From positions 222,390 to 286,389 of the forward strand of contig NZ_LMEA01000012.1 in the NCBI RefSeq assembly GCF_001425235.1: 64,000 nt of DNA, written 5' to 3'. Position numbers and translations under genes: made by a program. Positions 54,045 through 62,392 of the stretch are shown one piece after another. Each line of letters opens with the position of its first letter. Within the stretch, counting starts at the first letter, position 1. The notes under the pieces were generated by a model. That model was not told where the DNA came from and made no database searches. It saw only the letters and a program-made list of their open reading frames with translations. Origin of the DNA: Devosia sp. Root413D1 (GTDB taxonomy: Bacteria > Pseudomonadota > Alphaproteobacteria > Rhizobiales > Devosiaceae).

Positions 54045-55490
54045 ATGTCCGCAGCCGCCACCGACGCGGGACACAGCACCGACCTGATCCGCCAGGTGCC
54101 GATCTTTGCCGAACTGAGCGAAGCCGAAGCCAGCGAGCTCTGGCATGCCGGCCAGCGGGTCAACGTCACCCCCGGCGAAGTGTTCATCCGTGAGGGCGAG
54201 CAAGGCGGCTCGCTCTACATCATCCTCGCAGGCGCCGTGGAGGTGACCAAGCAGGATGGCGAGCACGAGGTGACGCTGGCAACGCGCGGGCCGGGCGAGT
54301 TCCTCGGCGAGATGTCGCTGCTCGAGCAGGCGCCGCGCACCGCATCGGTGCGGGCCACCGAGCCGAGCGAGTTGCTCGCCATCGGCTCGGAGGCGTTCCG
54401 CCAGCTGCTGGCGCGCCGGCCGGAGGCGGCGGCAACGCTGCTGCGCACGGTAACCTCGCGGCTGAGGAGCACCGAAGCCTCGCTGGTGCAGTCGGACAAG
54501 CTGGCGGCGCTGGGTACCCTGGCGGCGGGGCTGGCGCATGAACTCAACAACCCCGCCGCGGCGATCCAGCGCTCGACCGGCTATCTCAGCGAAGCATTCG
54601 AGGGGTGGCGCCGCCGGACGGTCGAACTCAGCATGCTGGCGATGACACAAGAGGAGCGGCAGGGGCTGGCGGAACTCGAGCGCAGCATCGCCGATTGCCG
54701 CGCGACCCGCTGCTCGGACGCCGAAGCACGGCGGATCGAATCTCGCCTCAGCCAGCGGCTCGAAACGCTCGGGGTGGCCGAACCCTGGGAAATCGCTCCG
54801 GCCATGGCGGCCTATGGCTGGTCGGTCGAACGGCTGGAGCGGGTGCTGGCCACCTTTGCGACGGCACATGTCGATCCGGTGCTGCAGTGGCTGGGGCGCG
54901 GGCTGGCGGCGCAGCAGCTGATGGAAGAAATCGAGGTCGCCTCCAAGGCCATCTCGGGCATCGTCAAGTCGGTGAAGGCCTACGCTTATCTCGACCAGGC
55001 GCCAGTGCAGGATGTCGATATCGCCATGAGCCTCGACGACACGCTGATGATCCTCAATCACAAGCTGAAGCATGGGGTGGCGGTCACGAGAATGTACGAG
55101 CCGGCCCTCCCCCGGATCGAGGCCTATGCCGGCGAGCTCAACCAGGTGTGGACCAACCTGATCGACAACGCCGTGCAGGCGATGGGCGGCGAGGGCCGGC
55201 TCGAAGTGGGGGCAAAGCGGCTGGGCGATGAAGTCGAAGTGCTGATCGCCGACAGCGGACCGGGCATCCCCGAGGAGGTCGGGCGGCGCATTTTCGAGCC
55301 GTTCTTCACCACCAAGGCGCAGGGCGTCGGCACCGGCCTCGGGCTCCACATCGCGCACAATATCGTGGTCAACCGGCACCGCGGACGCATCAGTTTCACC
55401 TCTCGCCCCGGACGGACGGAGTTCCGCATCGTCTTGCCGTTGCGGCTGGGCCACCCGGCGACACCGGAGAAGACCTATGTCGTTCGATGA
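54045..55490 (+). CDS. Cyclic-nucleotide-binding-domain sensor histidine kinase
   Basis: 481 residues. Residues 15-130 are a CRP-type cNMP-binding beta-barrel with the phosphate-binding cassette (GEFLGEMSLLEQAPRTASV, Arg about 99). A coiled segment leads to the dimerisation helix with phospho-acceptor H165 (GLAHELNNPAAAI), an insert of helices (about 180-310), then the HATPase domain: N box NQVWTNLIDNAVQAM, G1 DSGPGIP, F box FEPFFTT, G2 GTGLGL. There is no membrane helix or signal peptide, so it is cytoplasmic. The likely partner is the receiver domain of the preceding gene, and the likely ligand is the product of the cyclase two genes upstream (inference). Confidence 0.9.
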   Translation: MSAAATDAGHSTDLIRQVPIFAELSEAEASELWHAGQRVNVTPGEVFIREGEQGGSLYIILAGAVEVTKQDGEHEVTLATRGPGEFLGEMSLLEQAPRTASVRATEPSELLAIGSEAFRQLLARRPEAAATLLRTVTSRLRSTEASLVQSDKLAALGTLAAGLAHELNNPAAAIQRSTGYLSEAFEGWRRRTVELSMLAMTQEERQGLAELERSIADCRATRCSDAEARRIESRLSQRLETLGVAEPWEIAPAMAAYGWSVERLERVLATFATAHVDPVLQWLGRGLAAQQLMEEIEVASKAISGIVKSVKAYAYLDQAPVQDVDIAMSLDDTLMILNHKLKHGVAVTRMYEPALPRIEAYAGELNQVWTNLIDNAVQAMGGEGRLEVGAKRLGDEVEVLIADSGPGIPEEVGRRIFEPFFTTKAQGVGTGLGLHIAHNIVVNRHRGRISFTSRPGRTEFRIVLPLRLGHPATPEKTYVVR

Positions 55491-55791
55491 GGTCGGGCGT
55501 TGCGCCCATGATGCACTGATCCGCGATGTCGAGCCGAGCTCGGCTGACAGCTGTCCCGAGTGCGTGGCGCGCGGCGACGACTGGGTCCACCTGAGGGTGT
55601 GCCTCGTCTGCGGCCATGTCGGCTGCTGCGATGAATCGCCCAACCGCCACGCCCGCCGGCATTTCCATGCCACGGGCCATCCGGTGATCCAGTCCTACGA
55701 GATCGGCGAGAACTGGCGCTATTGCTTCATCGATGACATCGAACTGCCGTCCGGCGAGCCGATGCGCAGGAGTTTGCCTAGAGGCAGGTGA
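55477..55791 (+). CDS. UBP-type zinc-finger protein
   Basis: A 104-residue zinc protein: C9, H11, C26-C29 (CPEC), C42-C45 (CLVC), H47, C50, H58, H62/H64, H68, the pattern of the ubiquitin-carboxyl-terminal-hydrolase zinc finger that in eukaryotes binds the free C-terminus of ubiquitin. Bacterial members are small free-standing proteins. Its start lies 14 bp inside the kinase gene (overlap) and its end overlaps the convergent LuxR-type gene by 14 bp. Its partner here is unknown; a C-terminal peptide or redox-linked substrate is conceivable (inference). Confidence 0.88.
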   Translation: MSFDEVGRCAHDALIRDVEPSSADSCPECVARGDDWVHLRVCLVCGHVGCCDESPNRHARRHFHATGHPVIQSYEIGENWRYCFIDDIELPSGEPMRRSLPRGR

Positions 55792-56914
55792 GTGCAAGGC
55801 GCGTCAGCAGCGACACCAGTTCCGACTGCCGTCGCGTGCCGGTTTTGCGCATGACCCCCACCAACTGGTTGCGCAGGGTCTGTTTGGATACCTCACGCTC
55901 CTTGGCGAAATCCGCCAACGTGGCGCCGTTGAGCAGCGCTTCGGCCAGACGGGCTTCGGATTCAGTGAGCGAGAAGGCGCGCCAGAGCAGGTCGGTCGGC
56001 AACGATGACATTTCGAGGCTGCCGTGGATGATGAGCATCACCAGCGGCCCGGGGTCGAGGACCGCGTCGTGCAGTTGGTAGTGCTGGTTGCCGCGCAAGG
56101 CCAGCCGCGCGATGGCGAAGTAGCGCTCGTCCATTCCACCCAGCGAAATCTGCTGCACCGAGGTTGGGGTGCGCTTGGAGGTGGTCACGCGTTCCACCAG
56201 CGTGCGCAGCTGGTGGTCGGCCCGCTCGTCCGCCGCGCGCAGGATGCCATCGGCGCTGCTGAACGGGCCACCGTGCTGACGACGAAGGGCTTCGCCATGG
56301 ACGTTGGAATAGTGAATCCGCATGTCCTCGGAGACGAAGAACACGCTGAACGGCAAGTCGGCGACCACGCCCTCCAGATAGCCGCGGCCACCGGAAAAAC
56401 GCGTGCGGCTGGCGATCTCGAAGGCGCGTTCGAAATGCTGAGCGGCCTCGGAGAGCACGCCGGCGATAAGCGGCCGCAGCTCGGCCTGCCGCTGTGCCGA
56501 GTAACGCACCTCGAGCGTAAGCTGGCGGGTGCCCTGGCGGAGCAGGACCACCCCCGACGACGCGGCGAAATCCCCCAGTTGCGCGACCCACTTGCGGTGG
56601 AAGGGCGCTGCGGCGGTCACGGCGCGATCGAGCAGATGGTTATCGTGGAACACCTGGTTGGCGGCGAGCAAGGCGGTCGCCGGCAGGATCGGATTCAGCG
56701 AGGCATAGGTGGAGACATAGCTGGCGACAGCCGACGGCGCCAAGCCGCGCGAGGCGAAGGCGAGGTTCGTGCCGGTTGCGACGTTGTCTGCCGACCCCGT
56801 GATGATGCAGCCGGGAAAGGTTGCCGCGAGGATATCGAGGATGGTGTCCCAGTTCGAGCGGCCCAGCGCCATGTCATAGATGCAGCTGGTGAGACTGTTC
56901 TGCGCAAAACCCAT
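55778..56914 (-). CDS. LuxR-type helix-turn-helix transcriptional regulator
   Basis: A 378-residue regulator. The N-terminal part (about 1-170) has no firm identity. A PAS-like segment is plausible at about 190-290 (LPFSVFFVSEDMRIHYSN, GGMDERYFAIARL). The C-terminal HTH of the LuxR/FixJ type is at about 312-375 (LTESEARLAEALLNGATLADFAKEREVSKQTLRNQLVGVMRK). It is divergent from the curlin-like gene. The ATG at 56914 opens the gene. It overlaps the UBP-finger gene at its end. Confidence 0.85.
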   Translation of the reverse strand: MGFAQNSLTSCIYDMALGRSNWDTILDILAATFPGCIITGSADNVATGTNLAFASRGLAPSAVASYVSTYASLNPILPATALLAANQVFHDNHLLDRAVTAAAPFHRKWVAQLGDFAASSGVVLLRQGTRQLTLEVRYSAQRQAELRPLIAGVLSEAAQHFERAFEIASRTRFSGGRGYLEGVVADLPFSVFFVSEDMRIHYSNVHGEALRRQHGGPFSSADGILRAADERADHQLRTLVERVTTSKRTPTSVQQISLGGMDERYFAIARLALRGNQHYQLHDAVLDPGPLVMLIIHGSLEMSSLPTDLLWRAFSLTESEARLAEALLNGATLADFAKEREVSKQTLRNQLVGVMRKTGTRRQSELVSLLTRLALTCL

Positions 56915-57490
56915 GCGTTTGTACTCTTGTCACAAGCGCCGAGAAGGTTACTCGCCCCTTCTTCCGCAACAACGTTGTCGTCCCGATTTTGCTGAGGTCC
57001 GGCACGTCGCCGTCGCCTGCAGTCCATCCTCGAGCTCGCCGCCAGTTCTAGGCCGGTTTTCGGCGTTTACCACATGTATACCATGAGGATGGTTACCGGC
57101 CGACCGGCCATGGCGCATCCGCGCCCCAGGTCCAGGGCGCCGCAGCCGACCTCGGCCGCTCCGGGGCAGATCGATCCGGACAGCGGCGACAGCGCATCAC
57201 CAGACAGGACATTCATACCAGGTTGCTGGTTCACCAGCGTCATCGGAACGGTATGCCCTGGCCCGCCGCGTCTCAGATGACGATCGAAATACTCAAATAC
57301 CCCATCACTTCGATCTGCCCTGCAGTTTCAATTGGTAAATATGCAGGACTTCCCATTACTCACCTCACCACAGCATTACGATAACGTTGTTGTAGAATTT
57401 AGCCTCCTGAGTTTCTTTCACCGGCGGCAGCGGCGGGGATTTCGGTCGCTGTTTATTTCAAAGCGACTTTCATTCCTCAGGAGAATAAAG
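56915..57490. other. 576-bp divergent regulatory region, no clear gene
   Basis: Between the LuxR-type gene and the curlin-like gene. The right third (about 57330-57480) is distinctly richer in A+T than the surroundings. A perfect palindrome acaacgttgt lies at 56969-56978 near the regulator start, and a related ataacgttgt at 57381-57390 about 100 bp before the curlin-like start. Short open frames here have no ribosome site or homology that I can see. Confidence 0.5.
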
Positions 57491-57898
57491 ATGTATCGCG
57501 TTGTTCTTTCCGCCGCCGCCGTGCTTCTCGCCACGAACTCCGCCTTCGCTTGGGGCATCAACACTGCCTATATCACCCAAGCCTCGCCCGTGGTGGGCAC
57601 TCAGATCGCAGTGAGCACCCAGAAGGGTGCGGCCAACTACTCGAACACCCTGCAGGTCGGCTTCCCCGGCTTCCAGGCAGCGCACACCAAGCAGCGCGGC
57701 GTTGGCAATTTCTCCCACACCGAGCAGTGGGGCTCGCTGCAGGCGTCGAGCACCACGCAGCGCGGCGATTTCAACGAGGCCGTGACCATTCAGGATGGCC
57801 TCCTGCAGCTCTCGATCATCGATCAGAAGGGCACCGGCAACACTGCCGTCGTCAGCCAGGTCGGCGTCGGTCAGATCGCCATCATCACGCAGGAATAA
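57491..57898 (+). CDS. Curlin-repeat (CsgA/CsgB-like) exported protein
   Basis: A 135-residue exported protein: signal peptide MYRVVLSAAAVLLATNSAFA, then repeats with the curlin pattern of Gln/Gly/Asn spacing (STQKGAANYSNTLQVG, TKQRGVGNFSHTEQWG, TTQRGDFNEAVTIQDG, IDQKGTGNTAVVSQVG). AGGAG lies 8 bp upstream of the ATG at 57491. Curlin repeats form amyloid fibres. No csgD-G export/assembly genes are in the window; the neighbouring LuxR-type gene may regulate it. Confidence 0.83.
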   Translation: MYRVVLSAAAVLLATNSAFAWGINTAYITQASPVVGTQIAVSTQKGAANYSNTLQVGFPGFQAAHTKQRGVGNFSHTEQWGSLQASSTTQRGDFNEAVTIQDGLLQLSIIDQKGTGNTAVVSQVGVGQIAIITQE

Positions 57899-57993
57899 GC
57901 TGCGCGATGCCCGCGGCTAAAGCGCGTCGCGATCTTTCAGATTCGCTCCATGCGCTTAGCCAAAACAAACGCGCGACGCCCTCCGTCGCCCGT

Positions 57994-58014
57994 TGGTCCC
58001 TGGTCCCTGGTCCC
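57994..58014. repeat. Three 7-bp tandem repeats
   Basis: tggtccc occurs three times in succession in the gap between the curlin-like gene and the outer-membrane protein gene. Possibly a slippage-prone tract. Confidence 0.7.
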
Positions 58015-58024
58015 GGATCTGTGA

Positions 58025-59392
58025 TCAGAACTGCCCGGTGATACCGGCAGTCAAGGTGAACGACCACATATCGCCGAAGGTCAGGAAGTTGCGGTCGCTA
58101 TTGTCGTGCGGGCCGCTATAGGTGGCGTCGTCCCCGATGACCGAGGCAGCGCTGGTGATCCCGGCCGGATCGCGCCCGATGGAGGCGACCCGCGACAAAT
58201 ACTCACCACCGACGCCGAAGCTCAACTGCATCGCCTCGCCGATGGCGGTCGTGTAGTTCGCTTGGGTCCGCACCGCGTAGGCGAAGCCGCTGTCTTCGCC
58301 CATCTCGATGACGTTCTCGACCGAGTGGTCGACCGCGCTCGGCACGCCGCCGGAGACGGCGTAGGTCTCGCGCACGTCGTAGCTGGTGCCCATGAAGTAA
58401 GCGCCGCCTTCGAGACCGAGCGTGAGGCTCGCCGTCTCGGCGACCGGCATGGTGATGTTGCCGCCGACGATGCCGCCGACATAGTGCGAGTCGAGCGTCT
58501 CGTCGGTGGTCTGGGTGTAGAGCGGATAGGCGAAATTGGCGGGCGCGGTGGGCTGGAGCTCAGCCGCGTCGACCGAGATCTCGGTGGTGATACCCTGCCC
58601 CAGGAAACGGTAGCTGGGACCGGCATAACCGGTGATGGTGGGCTCGCCCGCTTCAGGGGCCCTGGTGAGGGCGAAAGTGACGTCGCCGCCAGTGTAGACG
58701 AGGCTGTGCGAGACCTCGGTGTTCACCTCCCAGCCCGCGAGGTCGCCGACGGCGAGGAAAACGCCGCCTGTTTCATCGGCGATGGCGCCGAAGGCATAGG
58801 CGAGGTTCGGAGCGCCAGTCAGGGTCGCGATGCCGACGTATGAGAAGCCGCCCCCCGCTGCGTCGGGATTGACGCCGTAGCCGTTGGTGGCGCCTCCCGA
58901 GTTGGACAGAACAGCTGCTACCTGGTTCATGTCAGCGGTGCCACTGACCACGGCGCCGGCCGTCGGGCCAGCGGGGTCCGTGGTCAGGGTGATCGTGCCC
59001 GTCGGGGTCGTGATGCCCGGAATGAACAGCGAGCTATCGTTCCCCAGCGCGATGGTGCTGCTGGAGCTGCGGGTCGCGAACGACATGAAGCCGGAGATGC
59101 CGAGCGAACTGATGGTACCGTTCTGCTCACCCAACTGGGTGGACGCGCTGATGCCAATGAGGCCACCCAGCGCCAGTCCATCGGACTCCAGCTCGACCTG
59201 GCTGCCATCGACCTCGAAGTAGGATCCGACGACTCCGGGCACAGCGTAACCCGCCACGCCGGCGCCGATGGTCACGACCCAGGGGTTCCCGGGCTCCTCG
59301 ATGACCAGTTGATCCAGGTCGGCGGCGCTGGCGGCCGTCGTCCCCAGCAGAACCGCGTTGATACCAGCCAAAAGCGCAACCTTCAGGCGCAT
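58025..59392 (-). CDS. Outer-membrane beta-barrel protein, unknown family
   Basis: A 455-residue exported protein (signal peptide VALLAGINAVLLGTTAASA). Many alternating-residue strands and the last residues FTLTAGITGQF with terminal Phe are the classical outer-membrane sorting signature. The central region is rich in Gly, Ser, Thr and Asn (passenger-like). I chose the ATG at 59392; an ATG at 59419 is possible. I do not recognise a specific porin family. Confidence 0.72.
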   Translation of the reverse strand: MRLKVALLAGINAVLLGTTAASAADLDQLVIEEPGNPWVVTIGAGVAGYAVPGVVGSYFEVDGSQVELESDGLALGGLIGISASTQLGEQNGTISSLGISGFMSFATRSSSSTIALGNDSSLFIPGITTPTGTITLTTDPAGPTAGAVVSGTADMNQVAAVLSNSGGATNGYGVNPDAAGGGFSYVGIATLTGAPNLAYAFGAIADETGGVFLAVGDLAGWEVNTEVSHSLVYTGGDVTFALTRAPEAGEPTITGYAGPSYRFLGQGITTEISVDAAELQPTAPANFAYPLYTQTTDETLDSHYVGGIVGGNITMPVAETASLTLGLEGGAYFMGTSYDVRETYAVSGGVPSAVDHSVENVIEMGEDSGFAYAVRTQANYTTAIGEAMQLSFGVGGEYLSRVASIGRDPAGITSAASVIGDDATYSGPHDNSDRNFLTFGDMWSFTLTAGITGQF

Positions 59393-59744
59393 GCCCCCAC
59401 CCACCTTCAAATGAGCCAAGTATGATCAATACCGGCAAAACCCCCGGCTTACGCCACCTTGTCGATAACCTGTTGAGAATTACTTAACCTTAACGAAGAT
59501 TTACGCAGGCACGGTCGCGGGCGACTTGGCAATCAAGCAAGTGGCTGAAATCGCTGCGTAACGACTGCCCTAGACGGCCTGTGCGAGAGGGCAACGCAAG
59601 GCGGACAGACTTGCCCGCTGCCTGATCGACTGTTGGCGCAAGTAAATTCGCCGGATCAGTACTGAGGGACGGACCTGCTCGCCGGCGCTGTTTGCGACCG
59701 AGCAAGCGCAGCCGCGGCGCCAGCGGGGGTGATCGGCGTCGGCG
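59393..59744. other. Intergenic, nothing clear
   Basis: 352 bp between the outer-membrane protein and the dCTP deaminase, both on the minus strand. The left part (59450-59510) is A+T-rich and may carry the outer-membrane-protein promoter. I see no gene or structured element. Confidence 0.5.
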
Positions 59745-60854
59745 CTACAGCGCGAACGGCTTGAAGTGCTTGCTCAGCTTCAGCGTCTGGGCCTGGTAAT
59801 TGGAGCCCAGGCCCGTGCCGTAGAGCCGATCGGGGGCCTCGGCGAGACGCTCGTAGATCAGGCGGCCAATGGTCTGGCCGTGGCCGAGCAGGAACGGCAC
59901 CTCGCGGCTGCGCACTTCGAGCACGGCGCGGCTGCCGGTGCCACCGGCGGCGGAATGGCCGAAGCCGGGGTCGAAGAAGCCGGCATAGTGGACGCGGAAC
60001 TCGCCGACCAGCGGATCGAACGGCACCATCTCGGCGGCATAGGCCGGCGGGACGTGCACACTTTCCCGCGACACGAGGATGTAGAACTCGTCGGGATCGA
60101 GGATGAACTCGTCGGCGCCGCGCTTGATCAGCGGCTCCCAGTAATCGAGGACATCGAGATTGTCCTTGATGTCCATGTCGATCACCGGGGTGTGGCGCTT
60201 CGAGCGGAAGCCGATCAGGCCGTTGCGGTCAGTGCCCTTCAGATCGATCGACAACAGCACGCCCTCGCCGACCTCGGCATTGGCGTCGAACACCAGCGTC
60301 TCGACGTTGTGCAGCGATTTGTGTTCGTAGAGGCTCAGCCGGCTGTCGCCGACACGGAAGCGCATCTGGCTGAGGCGCGAGCCGGTGCGCACACGCACCG
60401 GGAAGGTGCGGGGGCTGATCTCGAGATAGAGCGGCCCCTTGTAGCCGTGCGGCAGGGTATCGAAGCCGCGGGCGTGGTCGCCGATAACGCGGGTGAAGAC
60501 ATCGAGCCGGCCGGTGGAGCTTTTGGGGTTCGCCCCGGCCGACACGGTGTCCGGCAGGTTCAGGCTCTCCTGCAGCGGCACCAGGTAGACGCAGCCGCGC
60601 TCGAGCACGGCGCTGTTGGTGAGATCGAGCTCATGCAGCTTCAGCGTCTCGATGCGCTCGGCGACGGTGTGTTCGGGGCCGGGCAGGAAGCTCGAGCGAA
60701 TGCGATAGGCGACCTTGCCCAGCCGCAGGTCAAGGCTCGCCGGCTGCACCTGGTCGGCATCGAACGGTCGATCTGTGGCGATGTTGCCGCGCGCTGCCAA
60801 ACGCTCGATGAAACGAGCGGGAAACACGCCCTTGGCCCAAAGCTCACTATCCAA
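59745..60854 (-). CDS. dcd: Double-domain 2'-deoxycytidine 5'-triphosphate deaminase
   Basis: About 369 residues, twice the usual Dcd length; two dUTPase-like halves are visible. The first half has the catalytic blocks NPKSSTGRLDVFTRV and LYLEISPRTFPVRVRTGSRLSQMRF. The second has GFFDPGFGHSAAGGTGSRAVLEVRSREVPFLLGHGQ. It converts dCTP to dUTP (or related) in thymidylate supply. The start is uncertain: TTG at 60854 is preferred; a GTG at 60884 would place the first ten codons in a repeat element. Confidence 0.88.
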   Translation of the reverse strand: MDSELWAKGVFPARFIERLAARGNIATDRPFDADQVQPASLDLRLGKVAYRIRSSFLPGPEHTVAERIETLKLHELDLTNSAVLERGCVYLVPLQESLNLPDTVSAGANPKSSTGRLDVFTRVIGDHARGFDTLPHGYKGPLYLEISPRTFPVRVRTGSRLSQMRFRVGDSRLSLYEHKSLHNVETLVFDANAEVGEGVLLSIDLKGTDRNGLIGFRSKRHTPVIDMDIKDNLDVLDYWEPLIKRGADEFILDPDEFYILVSRESVHVPPAYAAEMVPFDPLVGEFRVHYAGFFDPGFGHSAAGGTGSRAVLEVRSREVPFLLGHGQTIGRLIYERLAEAPDRLYGTGLGSNYQAQTLKLSKHFKPFAL

Positions 60855-60874
60855 TGGTCTACCCCGCAACCTGA

Positions 60875-60973
60875 AGCGTTTCACCGTTTCGGTGAAACGG
60901 CGAAACGCTGCAGGGTTTTGATTTTGTCACGCTTTCGAACCGGAAAAGTCTGCAGCTTTTCCTGAAAGCGCTC
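60875..60973. repeat. Nested-hairpin intergenic repeat, copy 3
   Basis: First hairpin agcgtttcaccg/cggcgaaacgct (60875-60886, 60898-60909, imperfect), then the shared outer stem with ctttc/gaaag and inner ggaaaagt...acttttcc-like pair (cggaaaagtctgcagctttt, one mismatch). It lies upstream of dcd and covers its possible GTG start. Confidence 0.75.
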
Positions 60974-61067
60974 CAGCTACATCCCCTAGCAACCTCAGGC
61001 GTTGACGCCAAGACCGCATGGGTCGTATATCCACGCTATGCGCCTTTGCGGTAACGCCAGAAGTGCA

Positions 61068-61120
61068 TGGTGGTGATTTGGCCGGTCTGATTGCAGCCAC
61101 CTAAAACAAGTCGCTAAAGG
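61068..61120 (+). ncRNA. SAM-II riboswitch upstream of metZ
   Basis: Conserved core in order: ggtggtgatttg (61069-61080), variable gccggtctga, ttgcagccacc (61091-61101), taaa (61102-61105), gtcgctaaagg (61110-61120). The P1 stem is ggtgg (61069-61073) with ccacc (61097-61101). This is the alphaproteobacterial SAM-II (metA-type) pseudoknot, which binds S-adenosylmethionine. It precedes metZ by 56 bp. Confidence 0.93.
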
Positions 61121-61128
61121 GACCTTCG

Positions 61129-61158
61129 AGCCGGCCGCCCATGCGTGCCGGCTTTTTT
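61129..61158 (+). terminator. Intrinsic terminator between SAM-II aptamer and metZ
   Basis: A 7-bp perfect stem agccggc (61129-61135) with gccggct (61147-61153), 11-nt loop, followed by six T. Located 9 bp after the aptamer and 18 bp before the metZ start. It could be the expression platform (premature termination at high SAM). Confidence 0.8.
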
Positions 61159-61175
61159 GTTTTCGAGGCAAGGAC

Positions 61176-62387
61176 ATGTCGAAGTCGAAGAACCCGCTGA
61201 GCGACGAAAAGAACCGCGCCCCAGCCACGATGCTCGTCCATGGCGGCACACAGCGCAGCCAGTTCAAAGAGACCTCGGAAGCCATCTTCATGAACTCGGG
61301 CTATTCCTACCCGAGCTCGCAATATGCCGAGGACCTGTTCCTCAACAAGATCAACAAGCCGGCGCATAACTACTCGCGCTTTGCCAACCCGACGATGGAC
61401 ATGTTCCAGGACCGGATGGCGCTGCTCGAAGGGGCGGAAGCGGCGCGGGCCTTCGCCACCGGCATGTCCGCCGTTACCAACGCGGTGATGAGCCAGGTGC
61501 GGGCCGGCGACCATATCGTTGCGGCGCGGGCGCTGTTCGGCGGCTGTCGTTATGTGGTCGAAGACCTGATGCCACGGTTCGGCGTCAACTCGACGCTGGT
61601 CGATGGGCGCGACCCCGCGAACTTTGAACAGGCAATGCAGCCCAATACCAAGGTGATCTTCATCGAGACGCCGACCAACCCGACGCTCGAGCTGGTCGAC
61701 ATCGCTGCCGTCGCCAAGATCGCCAAGGCGCATGGCGCCAAGCTAATCGTCGACAATGTGTTCGCCACCGCCCTGTTCCAGAAGCCGCTGCAACTGGGCG
61801 CCGATCTCGTCACCTATTCGGCCACCAAGCATATCGACGGCCAGGGCCGGGCGCTGGGCGGCATCGTGCTCGGCTCGAAAACGCTGATCGAGGGCGACGT
61901 GCACACCCTGCTGCGGCAGACCGGGCCGTCGCTGTCGCCGTTCAATGCCTGGGTGCTGCTGAAGGGGCTCGAAACGCTGCCGATCCGCGTCAGGCAGATG
62001 ACCGAGAGCGCTGCCAAGGTGGCCGAGTTCCTCGCCGACCATCCCAAGATCGAGCGCATCTCTTACCCATTCCACCCGTCGCACCCGCAATACGAGCTGG
62101 CGAAGCGGCAGATGGCGAACGGCTCGACGCTGGTGGCGTTCGAGGTGAAGGGCGGGCGCGAGGCGGCATTCACGCTGTCGGACTCGTTGGCGGTGATCCT
62201 GATCTCGAACAATCTTGGCGATGCAAAGTCGCTGATCACCCATCCGGGCACCACGACGCATGCCCGGTTCACCGAGGAGGTGCGGCTCGAATCGGGGATT
62301 ACTCCAGGCCTGCTGCGGCTTTCAGTGGGGCTCGAGGACGCGGACGATCTGATCCGCGATCTCGAATACGGGCTCAGCCAGGTCTAG
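61176..62387 (+). CDS. metZ: O-succinylhomoserine sulfhydrylase
   Basis: A 403-residue PLP enzyme of the gamma-family of Cys/Met metabolism: PLP Lys K218 in SATKHIDGQGR, ATGMSAVTNAVMSQVRAGDHI and FIETPTNPTLELVDIAAVA. It converts O-succinylhomoserine plus sulfide to homocysteine, the direct route to methionine. AAGGA lies 4 bp upstream of the ATG at 61176. Control by the SAM-II riboswitch and terminator just upstream fits feedback by the end product SAM. Confidence 0.95.
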   Translation: MSKSKNPLSDEKNRAPATMLVHGGTQRSQFKETSEAIFMNSGYSYPSSQYAEDLFLNKINKPAHNYSRFANPTMDMFQDRMALLEGAEAARAFATGMSAVTNAVMSQVRAGDHIVAARALFGGCRYVVEDLMPRFGVNSTLVDGRDPANFEQAMQPNTKVIFIETPTNPTLELVDIAAVAKIAKAHGAKLIVDNVFATALFQKPLQLGADLVTYSATKHIDGQGRALGGIVLGSKTLIEGDVHTLLRQTGPSLSPFNAWVLLKGLETLPIRVRQMTESAAKVAEFLADHPKIERISYPFHPSHPQYELAKRQMANGSTLVAFEVKGGREAAFTLSDSLAVILISNNLGDAKSLITHPGTTTHARFTEEVRLESGITPGLLRLSVGLEDADDLIRDLEYGLSQV

Positions 62388-62392
62388 TGCGG

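Noticed and set aside
52335..55673. A 1112-codon antisense open frame across the receiver-flavoprotein and kinase genes
   Set aside because: High G+C leaves few stops in the opposite strand; the translation is Arg/Gly/His-rich with no motif, while the plus strand encodes complete, motif-bearing proteins.
57332..57490. Extension of the curlin-like gene upstream of 57491
   Set aside because: The signal peptide starts at 57491 and an AGGAG site lies just before it; the upstream part is A+T-rich and non-conserved in character.
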